Assembly (NCBI RefSeq): GCF_001458435.1
Contig: NZ_CYSF01000006.1
Span: 62,001-126,000, forward strand
DNA length: 64,000 nucleotides
Origin: Thalassovita mediterranea
GTDB lineage: Bacteria > Pseudomonadota > Alphaproteobacteria > Rhodobacterales > Rhodobacteraceae
Reading direction: 5' to 3'
Shown: positions 9,594 to 18,744 of the stretch, in pieces
How positions within the stretch are numbered: position 1 is the first letter of the stretch
Layout: every line of letters begins with the position of its first letter
Made by a program: the position numbers and the translations under genes
Notes under the pieces: model-generated
What the model was told of the DNA's origin: nothing
The model's database searches: none
The model's input: the letters and a program-made list of their open reading frames with translations, nothing else

Positions 9594-10982
9594 ATGGCCC
9601 TCAATCCCGTTCTGGATAAGATCGACGCAGAGATCACAACTGCGACAGACCGCCTGATGGAGCTGCTGCGAATCCCCTCCATCTCTACCGATCCAGCCTA
9701 CAAGGCGGATTGCGACAGCGCCGCCGACTGGCTGGTGAATGATCTGAAATCGTTGGGCGTCGATGCTGAAAAACGCGCCACGCCTGGCCATCCGATGGTG
9801 GTCGGCCACATTAACGACGCCCCCGAAGGCGCGCCGCACGTGCTGTTTTATGGCCACTATGACGTGCAACCCGTTGATCCGCTGGACCTTTGGGACAACC
9901 CACCTTTTGAACCACGTCTGGAAGAAACCGCAAACGGCACGGTAATCCGTGGCCGTGGATCGTCCGACGACAAAGGCCAGCTGATGACCTTTGTCGAAGC
10001 GTGCCGCGCATGGAAATCGGTGCATGGAAGCCTGCCCTGCCGCATCACCTTCTTCTTTGAGGGCGAAGAAGAGAGCGGTTCGCCGTCGCTGATCCCCTTC
10101 CTCGAAGCCAACAAAGAAGAGCTGCAGGCCGATATTGCGCTGGTCTGTGACACCTCGATGGTGTCGCGTGGTGTGCCGTCCATCGCGTCGCAACTGCGTG
10201 GCATGCTGAAGGATGAGTTCACCCTGACCGGCCCGCGCATCGACCTTCATTCCGGCCACTACGGTGGCCCCGGCCTGAACCCGCTGCGGGAAATGTCGCG
10301 GATCGTCGCCAGTTTCTATAACGAAGAAACCGGCGCCGTCGCGGTCGAAGGTTTCTATGAAGGTGTGCATGAGGTTCCCGCCGAGCAACTGCGCCAGTGG
10401 GAAAACTGCGGTTTTGACGAAGAGGACTACCTTGGATCCGTCGGCTACACCAAAGCGCACGGCGAAAAAGCCTATTCAACGCTGGAACAGCAATGGTCGC
10501 GTCCGACCCTAGAAGTGAACGGTCTATGGGGTGGCTACAACGGTATCGGCTCCAAAACCGTACTGCCATCGAAAGCGCACTGCAAAATCACCTGCCGCTT
10601 GGTCGGCGACATGGATCCTGACGCGTTGCGCGACAAGATCCGCAAGCACGTCGAAGACCGCCTGTCGACCGACATCAGCGTGGAATGGGACAATGATCTG
10701 GAAGGTTCACCCGCATCAGTGATGAACCTTGATCGCCCCGAATTTGAAGCCGCACGCGGCGCGTTGTCGGACGAATGGAACCGCGAAGCTGTGTTTACCG
10801 GCATGGGTGGCTCGATCCCAGTTGTCGGTTATTTCGACAGCATTCTTGGATTGGATTCGATGCTTGTTGGCTATGCCAATGACGACGACGCCATCCACTC
10901 TCCGAACGAAAAGTACGATCTGGAGAGCTTCCACAAGGGCATCCGCAGCTGGGCCCGCATTATGGATGCACTGGCAAAGTGA
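9594..10982 (+). CDS. M20 family metallo-dipeptidase
   Basis: Cytosolic dizinc peptidase of the M20/M25/M40 family, 462 residues. Metal ligands and the catalytic acid appear in LFYGHYDVQPVDP, RGSSDDKGQ and FFFEGEEESGS, with a dimerisation insert between about residues 200 and 320 and the final HSPNEKYDLESF ligand block. AGGAG precedes the ATG at good spacing. The length and insert fit the CNDP/PepV-like dipeptidases rather than the shorter ArgE or DapE enzymes. The natural substrate is unknown. It is divergent from hemA across a gap with an FNR-type box. Confidence 0.9.
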   Translation: MALNPVLDKIDAEITTATDRLMELLRIPSISTDPAYKADCDSAADWLVNDLKSLGVDAEKRATPGHPMVVGHINDAPEGAPHVLFYGHYDVQPVDPLDLWDNPPFEPRLEETANGTVIRGRGSSDDKGQLMTFVEACRAWKSVHGSLPCRITFFFEGEEESGSPSLIPFLEANKEELQADIALVCDTSMVSRGVPSIASQLRGMLKDEFTLTGPRIDLHSGHYGGPGLNPLREMSRIVASFYNEETGAVAVEGFYEGVHEVPAEQLRQWENCGFDEEDYLGSVGYTKAHGEKAYSTLEQQWSRPTLEVNGLWGGYNGIGSKTVLPSKAHCKITCRLVGDMDPDALRDKIRKHVEDRLSTDISVEWDNDLEGSPASVMNLDRPEFEAARGALSDEWNREAVFTGMGGSIPVVGYFDSILGLDSMLVGYANDDDAIHSPNEKYDLESFHKGIRSWARIMDALAK

Positions 10983-10996
10983 TCCCTAAAACAATG

Positions 10997-11017
10997 GAAG
11001 GGGGCATCGCCCCCTTC
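10997..11017. terminator. Stem-loop between convergent dipeptidase and glycosyltransferase genes
   Basis: GAAGGGGGC and GCCCCCTTC form a perfect nine-pair stem with a three-base loop. No real T run follows, so termination may be weak or factor-assisted. Confidence 0.6.
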
Positions 11018-11041
11018 TGACCCGCCAGCAATTTGGTGGTA

Positions 11042-11917
11042 TTAGAAAATGCCCGAAAACCGTTCTGGCAATTTGAACTGCAATTTATAGTCCGGACGGG
11101 CAAAGTTGTAGAAACCTGTATCGCCACGCGGCCCGAACGAACGCTGCATCTTGCGTCGGTACAGCCGCATATCGAATCCCTCGACCATTTCCAGATCGGC
11201 AAAGGCCTCAAATGTCGCGCGGTCCTCGCCACGGGCTTCTGCGAACCAGTGGCGGCCAATAGAGATTTCCTTCACATCGTCTCCAATTTCATCGGTGACG
11301 GCGTTACGACGGTCCATTGCCGCCGTGTATTCCGGAAAATCGCAGAATTTTAGATGCATCAGGTACAGGCAATCCGGCGTGAACAGCTTGCCATATTGCG
11401 TGTAATGCCCGCCGCGGGCGATCTTGGTTCCGGCCGAAATCACACATGGTTTGGAATAATGCGGTGCCAAACGTACGTGGCGGCGCGGCCCCAGAATTTT
11501 GTCGGTGATCGCCTCTGGCTCTTCGTCAATGCGGTGGATCACCTCTAGGCCCAGCGGCGTCAGAACGCGGCGGATCGGCTGTTCCTCCAGATATTCCAGC
11601 AGGGTCTTACCCTCTTCGGGATCAATGACCACCAACTCATCCACATCGCCAACAATCACATGATTATAATAGCTGCGAAGCCCCATCACGAGGTTGTTGA
11701 GCAAGCGCCACCGCTTCATATCGAAGTTTTTGTGCGGATCACCGGGGATGCCGATGATGTTGCAGCCTTCTGCCAGTTCCTCGACCCCGCGACCGCGACC
11801 GTGGTTTACAATGTAAAGGTTTTCGCGCCCAAAAATTGGCCCGTAGTGACGCAGCCAAGCCTTCAGAAAAAAATGATCATCACGCACCATTGTGACGATT
11901 GCGGCGGTCGATTGCAT
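11042..11917 (-). CDS. Glycosyltransferase family 2-like protein
   Basis: Putative glycosyltransferase of the Glyco_tranf_2_4 kind found in many Rhodobacteraceae, 291 residues from ATG 11917. It opens with AAIVTMVRDDHFFLKAWLRHY, typical of this group, and has a DVDE acidic motif (VIVGDVDELVVID) near residue 105 as likely nucleotide-sugar/metal site. There is no signal peptide or membrane span. GGGTAGAGAG precedes the chosen start. An open extension to 12028 lacks a ribosome site and would run into the divergent neighbour's leader. Donor and acceptor are unknown. The divergent sulfotransferase-like gene hints at surface polysaccharide modification. Confidence 0.75.
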   Translation of the reverse strand: MQSTAAIVTMVRDDHFFLKAWLRHYGPIFGRENLYIVNHGRGRGVEELAEGCNIIGIPGDPHKNFDMKRWRLLNNLVMGLRSYYNHVIVGDVDELVVIDPEEGKTLLEYLEEQPIRRVLTPLGLEVIHRIDEEPEAITDKILGPRRHVRLAPHYSKPCVISAGTKIARGGHYTQYGKLFTPDCLYLMHLKFCDFPEYTAAMDRRNAVTDEIGDDVKEISIGRHWFAEARGEDRATFEAFADLEMVEGFDMRLYRRKMQRSFGPRGDTGFYNFARPDYKLQFKLPERFSGIF

Positions 11918-12058
11918 ACTCTCTACCCAATAAATTCGCCGCTCTGGCGCGGCTGTTGTTTCCTTAGACCTAACCCGTTTGATGCAATTTGAGAAATAAA
12001 ATATGGTCACCGCAGCAGAGCGGGTCATGGCTCTGATTTGATTGAGGAGTTCGAGGTT

Positions 12059-12832
12059 ATGATCCCAGACAGTTTTCGGGACACAGGTTTATATTTCCAA
12101 CGCACCCATGATGTCCCGCTGACCCATTTTCAGGTCTTTGGCGAACGCGGATCTGCCACAAATCTGGTACGCAAACTGATTGATAAAAACCTCAATATCG
12201 TGCGGACGGAATCACTGGGCTGGAAACACGCCGCTCCGCATATGGTGGCGATCCCGCGCGATTTTCTGATGATCGGCGTGGTGCGCAACGCGGAATCCTG
12301 GGCGCTGTCGATGCACAAGCGCCCTTGGCATCTGGATCCGTCCTGTCAGGCACACGATTTCGCGACCCTGCTGCGTTCGCCTTGGCGCGGAATAGTTGAT
12401 CGCGAGGCCGATTTTGAGGAGGTGGTCGGGGAAATGACCGGCCAAACCGAAGGTCTGGAATTGCAGTTCGACCGCCACCCGATCACGGGTCGCCCGTTTG
12501 AGAACCTGTTTGACCTGCGCAATGTGAAAATGGCCACCCTACTGGGAATGCTGAACCGCGATTGCAAAATGCTGCTGATCCGGGCCGAAACGGTGCAGAC
12601 CGACCCCGAAGGGTTTATTGATTGGGTAAAGACCAACCTGGACCTCACCATGCGCCCACCACGGTTCAAGCCAGTGAAACGCCGGCTGGGCAACAGGTTC
12701 AACCTGTCCGCCCCTGTCGAGGTGCGTGGCGAAACCCCCAAGGCACTCTCCGATGAGGACCGCAAGTACATGCTGTCGAAACTAGATTTGGCGCAAGAAG
12801 CAAGCCTTGGATACCACTACGAAAATTCATAG
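12059..12832 (+). CDS. Sulfotransferase-like hypothetical protein
   Basis: 257 residues, no signal peptide or membrane span. FGERGSATNLVRKLI (about residues 27-41) resembles a P-loop/5'-PAPS-binding strand-loop-helix. VVRNAESWALSMHKRPWH (about 87-104) resembles the 3'-phosphate-binding R-x(7)-S segment of sulfotransferases. I infer a sulfotransferase-like fold, not a proven activity. ATG 12059 has GAGGAG nine bases upstream; the TTG at 12038 has no such signal. It is divergent from a glycosyltransferase with about 140 bases between the starts, so a role in modifying a surface glycan or an exported product is possible. Confidence 0.55.
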   Translation: MIPDSFRDTGLYFQRTHDVPLTHFQVFGERGSATNLVRKLIDKNLNIVRTESLGWKHAAPHMVAIPRDFLMIGVVRNAESWALSMHKRPWHLDPSCQAHDFATLLRSPWRGIVDREADFEEVVGEMTGQTEGLELQFDRHPITGRPFENLFDLRNVKMATLLGMLNRDCKMLLIRAETVQTDPEGFIDWVKTNLDLTMRPPRFKPVKRRLGNRFNLSAPVEVRGETPKALSDEDRKYMLSKLDLAQEASLGYHYENS

Positions 12833-12898
12833 TGCAGCGGGCGTGGCGACGCGCCCTTGCTATGTCGGCACTATAAAGTACATGATCCAGAAACCACA

Positions 12899-12923
12899 AA
12901 AGCACCCCGAAGGGTGCTTTGTT
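12899..12923. terminator. Intrinsic terminator after the sulfotransferase-like gene
   Basis: AAAGCACCC and GGGTGCTTT pair around a short CGAA loop, with a T-rich tail on the plus strand and an A-rich flank that also ends transcription from the convergent tRNA-Asp genes. Confidence 0.75.
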
Positions 12924-12939
12924 TCTCCCGAAGAAGAAG

Positions 12940-13016
12940 TGGCGCGGTTGACGGGGCTCGAACCCGCGACCCCCGGCGTGACAGGCCGGTACTCTAACCA
13001 ACTGAGCTACAACCGC
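12940..13016 (-). tRNA. tRNA-Asp (GTC), copy 1
   Basis: A 77-nt cloverleaf with acceptor GCGGTTG/CAACCGC, anticodon loop CTGTCAC flanked by CCGGC/GCCGG, and an encoded CCA. It differs from copy 2 by one base, in the T loop. Confidence 0.97.
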
Positions 13017-13049
13017 GCAATCTGGCACTCTGACGAATTGGAACAGTGG

Positions 13050-13126
13050 TGGCGCGGTTGACGGGACTCGAACCCGCGACCCCCGGCGTGACAGGCCGGT
13101 ACTCTAACCAACTGAGCTACAACCGC
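13050..13126 (-). tRNA. tRNA-Asp (GTC), copy 2
   Basis: Second 77-nt tRNA-Asp in tandem, 33 bases upstream of copy 1 on the minus strand, with encoded CCA and the same GTC anticodon. The pair is probably one transcript ending at the hairpin near 12900. Confidence 0.97.
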
Positions 13127-13308
13127 TCACTGTTCGCTCATCGTCTTGAGCGTGAGGGGTGTTTATGCTGAGCCACGGGGGAGGTCAAGCGGATCATGAC
13201 ACAAAAAACACAAAAGTTTTGCGCGCCTCTGACAGGGCCTTTTTTCATTGGGAAATGGGACGAAAAAAACTTTCGCCCCATCAGTTATTTACCAGTCAGC
13301 GACAGCGG

Positions 13309-14247
13309 TTAGCCAGCAGGCAACGGGATAAATTCACTATCATCCCCCGCAGGCAACTGGAATCGCCCATGCGCCCAATCCCCTGCCCGCCAGGCTTCCT
13401 TCGCGGCCTCGATCCGTTCCTTGCTGGAGGCGACGAAATTCCACCAGATATGACGCGGACCAGACAGGGTTTCCCCACCCAGAATCAGGATCCGCGCACC
13501 TGTATCGCCCGCCTGCACCGAAATCGCATCACCGGGGCGGAAGATCAGCATTTGACCCGCCGCGTAGCTTTGCCCGCCTTGCGAGATTGTGCCGTCGATA
13601 ACGTAGACCGCGCGGTCCTCATGATCATCGGGCAGTGGCAGTTGCGCACCCGCCTCCAGCTTGACGTCGCCATAAAACACCTCAAACGGCATGGGTACCG
13701 GCGCCTCAACGCCATAGGCGCTGCCCAGAATCAGGCGCATCTGTTTCCCCTCACCCTCCAGCACGGGCAGCTCGGCCTTGGGGCTGTGATGAAACAGCGG
13801 CGCGTCGTCTTCATGCCCCTCTGGCAGGGCCAGCCACGTCTGGATGCCAAACATGCTGAAGGGCACATCGCGCATTCCTTCATCTGTGCGCTCAGAATGG
13901 GTGATGCCATAGCCCGCCTTCATCCAGTTGACCGCGCCCGGTTCGATCCACTGATCGGTGCCTAGCGAATCCCGATGGTGCAACCGCCCCTGATACAGGT
14001 AGGTTACCGTGCCGAGCCCGATATGCGGGTGCGGGCGCACATCAATGCCCTGCCCTGTCAGAAACTCTGCCGGGCCCATCTGATCAAAGAAGATAAATGG
14101 CCCGACCATTTGTCTGCGCGCATGCGGCAAGGCACGCCGCACCTCAAACCCGCCAAGATCGCGGGCGCGCGGTACAATCAGCGTTTCCAACTGATCGACC
14201 TGATCGCCGATGGGAACGGTTGTATCGAATAAGGGATTCCAGCTCAT
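13309..14247 (-). CDS. Pirin family protein
   Basis: Bicupin protein of the pirin family, 312 residues. N-terminal cupin motifs include VGPFIFFDQMGPAEF, the metal ligands in RPHPHIGLGTVTYLYQG and the HRDSLG-NWMKAGYGITHSER block; the second cupin follows from about residue 170. ATG 14247 has AGGAGGT upstream, so the longer open frame to 14295 is not used. Some bacterial pirins act as quercetinases or bind pyruvate dehydrogenase. Nothing here decides the role. It stands alone between tRNA genes and a small secreted protein. Confidence 0.92.
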   Translation of the reverse strand: MSWNPLFDTTVPIGDQVDQLETLIVPRARDLGGFEVRRALPHARRQMVGPFIFFDQMGPAEFLTGQGIDVRPHPHIGLGTVTYLYQGRLHHRDSLGTDQWIEPGAVNWMKAGYGITHSERTDEGMRDVPFSMFGIQTWLALPEGHEDDAPLFHHSPKAELPVLEGEGKQMRLILGSAYGVEAPVPMPFEVFYGDVKLEAGAQLPLPDDHEDRAVYVIDGTISQGGQSYAAGQMLIFRPGDAISVQAGDTGARILILGGETLSGPRHIWWNFVASSKERIEAAKEAWRAGDWAHGRFQLPAGDDSEFIPLPAG

Positions 14248-14353
14248 CGTTAGCACCTCCTGATGAGGGGAAGATAAGCGATCCCCGCTGTTCATAAATG
14301 CCGCGCAGATGACAGGACCTGTGCAAACATGCAGAGATCAACAGAAACAAAAA

Positions 14354-14385
14354 AACGCCCCAGACCAGCGTCGATCTGAGGCGTT
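14354..14385 (-). terminator. Intrinsic terminator after the small secreted protein gene
   Basis: AACGCCCCAGA and TCTGAGGCGTT pair with one mismatch; a run of seven T follows on the minus strand. Confidence 0.75.
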
Positions 14386-14448
14386 AAAACAGCGATAGCT
14401 TGAAGGCATCGGCAACGACACCCGATCATCGCACCACAAGATGATACA

Positions 14449-14853
14449 TCAGCCCTGCGGTATGCCCTGCTCATTCACGAACAACATCTTTTGGGTATTC
14501 TCCTTACGCTTCCCTGCAAGCGCCTTGAGAGTGATGTGATCGTCACCGGTGGAAATCACCTGAAAACACTCCCCCTGATCGCCATTGGCCAGACAAATCT
14601 GGCTACCCTCAACACGCCAGGACAACTCTCTCACATCCCCGCCGGGTGTGCGCTGTTTGAAAACGCCACCTTCGTAAAAGGACGCCACCTGCCCTTTGGA
14701 ACCGTTTTCAGGCCTGACGTGCTTCCCTAGTACCAGCTCAACAAGAGCATCGCCCGACGGAACTGCGGCAGCACTTGTATCTGCCTGAACGGGGTGAGCA
14801 ACAGTGGCAAACGCGGCAAGGGCGGCAAAGAGTATACGCATAGTATCTTTCAT
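14449..14853 (-). CDS. Hypothetical exported protein
   Basis: A small protein of about 134 residues with a signal peptide (MRILFAALAAFATVAHPVQA). The mature part has one disulfide-capable Cys pair (ICLANGDQGECFQV) in a predicted beta-rich domain that begins after GDALVELVLGKHVRPENG. I do not recognise the family with certainty. The start is unsure: ATGs at 14853 and 14841 are both possible and neither has a strong ribosome site. It is followed by its own terminator, so it is probably a single-gene unit. Periplasmic location is inferred from the signal peptide. Confidence 0.65.
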   Translation of the reverse strand: MKDTMRILFAALAAFATVAHPVQADTSAAAVPSGDALVELVLGKHVRPENGSKGQVASFYEGGVFKQRTPGGDVRELSWRVEGSQICLANGDQGECFQVISTGDDHITLKALAGKRKENTQKMLFVNEQGIPQG

Positions 14854-15043
14854 CATCATCAAGGATAGAATTGAGGCAGCGCAATTCGCCGCCCTAGGAC
14901 GATCTGCAACTAACACGCACATGCCCTGAAAACAAAGCGCCCCAAGTCACATATGCCAGTGTTATCAGCGAGATAACGCCGAAATAGCAAACACAGTCAC
15001 AAAACGGAACTGCGCAAACGCTTCAACAATGTAGGGAAGAAAA

Positions 15044-15119
<76 letters not shown>

Positions 15120-15235
15120 GTGAGGCGGGGTTTATCTAATGGGTCAGACAGGCGCAAGAGGTGTTTTTCATTTTCATGACAAAAAATTCACGCCGCTGAT
15201 TTTTCCTCAACTCGACGAAACCAAACCGCAAAAAG

Positions 15236-15268
15236 AAAAAGGCGCTCAACCTCTCGGGAGCGCCTTTT
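15236..15268 (-). terminator. Intrinsic terminator downstream of tRNA-Val copy 2
   Basis: GGCGCTC and GAGCGCC form the stem around a ten-base loop. TTTTTCTTTTT follows on the minus strand. It separates the two tRNA-Val copies, so copy 1 probably has its own promoter. Confidence 0.8.
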
Positions 15269-15298
15269 GGATAAGGATTATAAAACCTTACGCAATAA

Positions 15299-15374
<76 letters not shown>

Positions 15375-15393
15375 GGTAGCGCGGCTTTTAGAC

Positions 15394-15864
15394 TCACTCT
15401 GCAGCTTCTGCAAGGGGGTCTTTTGCATCTTCTTCATTCTTTATTTTCTGCCGCACTTTTGCATTCACCACGCGGGCGCCGGACAGCTCTTTCATGCGGT
15501 TCACCCGCACCTTGCCGAAGGGCTGCAGGTTCAGCTCACGCCCTTCTGCCAATGCTTCACCAAGAATTTGCAGTGCCGCTTCGATTGCTGGTTTGGCGTC
15601 GCGCTTTTTGACGCCGGTTTTTTCAACAACCATTTCGATCAGCTCTGGCTTTTTCAATTCCTGCTGCGTCGAAACCGGCTTGGAAGCCGTTACAACTACC
15701 GCTTCCGGTGCATCCGCTACGGCTGTCGCGGCAACCGCTTTCTTGCGGGTGCGCGGCAACGGTGCCTTGCCTGCAGCTTTGGTCGCGGCCGGCTTCGTTG
15801 CGGATTTCGCCCGTGTCGTGGTTGTTTTTCTAGCTGTGGTTTTGGTGGTCGTGCTACGTGCCAT
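15394..15864 (-). CDS. HU family DNA-binding protein with long Lys/Thr/Ala-rich N-terminal tail
   Basis: Nucleoid-associated protein of 156 residues. Residues about 65-145 form a HU/IHF-type domain (KKPELIEMVVEKTGVKKRDAKPAIE, then LNLQPFGKVRVNRM), although the DNA-embracing arm is short and lacks a clear RNP motif. Residues 1-60 are a low-complexity basic tail with repeated TTK, ARK, TRAK and AAGK units, resembling eukaryotic H1-like tails. Typical HU is about 90 residues with no such tail. Its end lies about 20 bases before tRNA-Val copy 2. Binding to DNA is a family inference; the tail probably raises affinity or condenses DNA. Confidence 0.85.
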   Translation of the reverse strand: MARSTTTKTTARKTTTTRAKSATKPAATKAAGKAPLPRTRKKAVAATAVADAPEAVVVTASKPVSTQQELKKPELIEMVVEKTGVKKRDAKPAIEAALQILGEALAEGRELNLQPFGKVRVNRMKELSGARVVNAKVRQKIKNEEDAKDPLAEAAE

Positions 15865-15999
15865 CAGTTTCTGCGCCCCAAGTATTATCTGTTATTGTTT
15901 CTATACTAGCCACAATTACGCACAAAAATCCAGTGCGTCACACTGGAGCGGCGCGCAAACACCGGAAAAATCACAAAATTGTCGCACCTGCACAAACAA

Positions 16000-16024
16000 A
16001 CACCCCCAGCAAGGCCGGGGGTGT
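16000..16024 (-). terminator. Intrinsic terminator after lon
   Basis: ACACCCCC and GGGGGTGT form an eight-pair stem with a nine-base loop, followed by TTTGTTTG on the minus strand. Confidence 0.8.
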
Positions 16025-16055
16025 CTGTTTCGTTTCGTGGCGGCATAGCACCGTA

Positions 16056-18461
16056 TCAGTGGGCGGTCGCCCCTGCCCCACCGGATGCTTTCAGCGCAGC
16101 TGCGGCAGCAGCCTCTTCTGCGGCTTCGTCCCATTCGATGGCCTCGGGCACATCGGTCAGTGCCAGCTTCAGCACCTCGGTCACGTGGGTGACAGGAATG
16201 ATTTCCAGCCCCGCTTTCACGTTGTCGGGAATATCTGCCAAATCTTTTTCGTTCTCTTCAGGGATGAGAACGGTTTTGATCCCGCCGCGCAGGGCAGCCA
16301 GCAGCTTTTCCTTCAACCCACCAATCGGCATAGCGTTACCGCGAAGGCTGACCTCACCGGTCATCGCAATGTCCTTGCGTACCGGAATGCCGGTCAGCAC
16401 GGACACGATAGAGGTCACCATGGCCAGACCAGCCGACGGCCCGTCCTTGGGCGTCGCGCCATCGGGAACGTGGACGTGAATGTCCCACTTTTCAAACTGC
16501 GGCGGTTTCACCCCGATCTGGGGCGCGACAGACCGCACGTAGGACGACGCCGCATCGATGGATTCCTTCATCACATCGCCCAGCTTACCGGTGGTCTTCA
16601 TCCGACCCTTGCCCGGCAATTTCAGCGCCTCGATGTGAAGCAAGTCACCACCAACCGAGGTATAGGCCAGACCGGTCACAACACCGACCTGATCCTCTTT
16701 CTCGGCCAGACCGTAACGGAATTTCTTCACGCCAAGGAAATCGTCGATGTTGTCGGCGTTGACCTTGATGGTCTCTGCCTCGCCCTTCACGATCTTGGTG
16801 ATCGCTTTACGGGCGATCTTGCCCACCTCACGCTCCATGTTCCGCACGCCCGCTTCGCGGGTGTAGTGGCGGACCACTTCGGTCAGGGCGCTATCCTCAA
16901 CCTCGAACTCGCCCTTTTTCAGGCCGTGGTTCTTGATCTGCTTGGGCACGAGGTGCTGCTTGGCGATTTCCAGCTTTTCGTCTTCGGTGTAGCCGGCCAG
17001 CGGGATGATTTCCATCCGGTCCAGAAGCGGACCCGGCATGTTGTAGCTGTTCGATGTGGTCAGGAACATGACGTTCGACAGGTCGTATTCCACCTCAAGG
17101 TAGTGGTCCACGAAGGTGCCGTTCTGTTCAGGGTCCAGTACCTCCAGCATCGCCGATGCAGGATCACCGCGGAAATCCTGCCCCATCTTGTCGATCTCAT
17201 CCAACAAGATAAGCGGGTTGGTGGTTTTCGCCTTTTTCAGCGCCTGAATGATCTTACCCGGCATCGAGCCGATGTAAGTGCGGCGGTGACCACGGATTTC
17301 GGATTCGTCACGTACACCCCCAAGGGAGATGCGGATAAATTCACGGCCCGTCGCCTTGGCCACAGATTTCCCAAGCGAGGTTTTACCAACACCCGGCGGG
17401 CCAACAAGGCACAGGATCGGGCCTTTCAGCTTCTGGCTGCGCTGCTGCACCGCCAGATATTCAACGATCCGTTCTTTGACCTTCTCAAGGCCATAGTGAT
17501 CCTTGTCCAGAATGTCCTGCGCGCGGCCCAGATCCTTTTTGACGCGCGACTTCACACCCCACGGGATCGACAGGATCCAGTCGAGGTAGTTACGCACAAC
17601 GGTTGCCTCGGCGCTCATCGGGGACATGGATTTCAGCTTCTTCAGCTCGCCATCGACCTTTTCCTTGGCCTCTTTGGACAGCTTCAGCTTGGAGATTTTC
17701 TCTTCCAGCTCGCTGATTTCGTTGGACCCGTCTTCGCCGTCGCCCAGCTCCTTCTGAATGGCCTTCATCTGCTCATTCAGGTAGTATTCACGCTGGGTAC
17801 GCTCCATCTGGGATTTCACGCGGGTTTTGATCTTCTTCTCGACCTGCAGCACGGACATTTCGCCCTGCATCAGGCCATAGACCTTTTCCAGACGTTCGCT
17901 GACAGACAGGGTTTCCAAGAGTTCCTGTTTCTGCGCCACCTCGATGCCCAGATGACCGGCAACCAAATCGGCCAGTTTCGCAGGATCCGAGGTTTCGGAC
18001 ACTGTGACCAGCGCCTCTTCGGGAATGTTTTTCTTAACCTTGGCGTAACGCTCGAACTCCGCGCCGACGGTGCGCAACAGCGCTTCGATCGTGGCTTCGT
18101 CGCCTGCAACCTCTTCGAGGTATTCAGCGCGCGCCTCGAAGAAGTCTTCGTTTTCAAGGTATTCGGTGATTTTCACACGCGCCTGCCCTTCGACCAGCAC
18201 CTTCACGGTGCCGTCGGGCAGTTTCAGCAGCTGCAGCACATTGGCCAGCACGCCGTTTTCGTAAATGCCGTCCGTTTGGGGATCGTCCTCTGCGGGATCA
18301 ACCTGACTGGACAGCAGAATCTGCTTGTCGTCCTGCATCACCTCTTCCAGTGCGCGGACCGATTTTTCACGGCCAACAAACAGCGGCACGATCATGTGGG
18401 GAAATACCACAATGTCGCGCAGCGGCAGGACTGGATAGGATGCGTTGAGTGGCTCTTGCAT
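16056..18461 (-). CDS. lon: ATP-dependent Lon protease
   Basis: Cytosolic AAA+ protease, 801 residues, the usual size for bacterial Lon. The N-terminal substrate-binding domain starts PVLPLRDIVVFPHMIVPLFVG. The ATPase has Walker A GPPGVGKTS near residue 357 and Walker B LILLDEIDKM. The protease domain has the catalytic Ser in DGPSAGLAM and the Lys in GLKEKLLAALRGG. AAGGA lies six bases before the ATG. A sequence resembling a heat-shock promoter lies about 80-105 bases upstream. The ATPase and proteolytic residues are intact. Confidence 0.98.
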   Translation of the reverse strand: MQEPLNASYPVLPLRDIVVFPHMIVPLFVGREKSVRALEEVMQDDKQILLSSQVDPAEDDPQTDGIYENGVLANVLQLLKLPDGTVKVLVEGQARVKITEYLENEDFFEARAEYLEEVAGDEATIEALLRTVGAEFERYAKVKKNIPEEALVTVSETSDPAKLADLVAGHLGIEVAQKQELLETLSVSERLEKVYGLMQGEMSVLQVEKKIKTRVKSQMERTQREYYLNEQMKAIQKELGDGEDGSNEISELEEKISKLKLSKEAKEKVDGELKKLKSMSPMSAEATVVRNYLDWILSIPWGVKSRVKKDLGRAQDILDKDHYGLEKVKERIVEYLAVQQRSQKLKGPILCLVGPPGVGKTSLGKSVAKATGREFIRISLGGVRDESEIRGHRRTYIGSMPGKIIQALKKAKTTNPLILLDEIDKMGQDFRGDPASAMLEVLDPEQNGTFVDHYLEVEYDLSNVMFLTTSNSYNMPGPLLDRMEIIPLAGYTEDEKLEIAKQHLVPKQIKNHGLKKGEFEVEDSALTEVVRHYTREAGVRNMEREVGKIARKAITKIVKGEAETIKVNADNIDDFLGVKKFRYGLAEKEDQVGVVTGLAYTSVGGDLLHIEALKLPGKGRMKTTGKLGDVMKESIDAASSYVRSVAPQIGVKPPQFEKWDIHVHVPDGATPKDGPSAGLAMVTSIVSVLTGIPVRKDIAMTGEVSLRGNAMPIGGLKEKLLAALRGGIKTVLIPEENEKDLADIPDNVKAGLEIIPVTHVTEVLKLALTDVPEAIEWDEAAEEAAAAAALKASGGAGATAH

Positions 18462-18538
18462 AGGGTTTCCTTGTTCTTAGCAAGAAGGCGCTGGCCCCAT
18501 CTGTGGCAGCCTCGGCCTTCTCCGTTTCCTGCGATTCA

Positions 18539-18566
18539 ATGTGGGGGCCAAAGCCCCGATTTCAAC
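18539..18566 (-). promoter_or_regulatory. Candidate sigma-32 (RpoH) promoter of lon
   Basis: On the minus strand GTTGAA, 14 bases, then CCCCACAT resembles the heat-shock consensus CTTGAA-N13/14-CCCCATNT. It lies about 78 bases before the lon start. Lon is a classic RpoH target. This is a pattern match by eye. Confidence 0.4.
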
Positions 18567-18691
18567 CGCATGGTCACTTCCCGAATTCAATGTGCCGTGA
18601 GCGGCAGGGATGAGCAAGGCGCGAAATCGCCTGTGCCCCGATTTGTTCGAAACACAGGCGCAATTTTTAGGCCAAACGACCGCTGGGTGGT

Positions 18692-18719
18692 AAAAAACGG
18701 CACAGTCTTCACCGTTTTT
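18692..18719 (-). terminator. Intrinsic terminator after the PAS-domain gene
   Basis: AAAAACGG and CCGTTTTTT bracket an inner loop, and GGCACA/TGTGCC adjacent can extend or compete with the stem. The T run is on the minus strand. Confidence 0.6.
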
Positions 18720-18744
18720 GCCCACTGGAACTTGTGCCGTTGGT

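Noticed and set aside
18477-18725. 82-codon minus-strand open frame between the PAS gene and lon
   Set aside because: It overlaps the PAS gene terminator and the probable lon promoter, and the product has no recognisable features.
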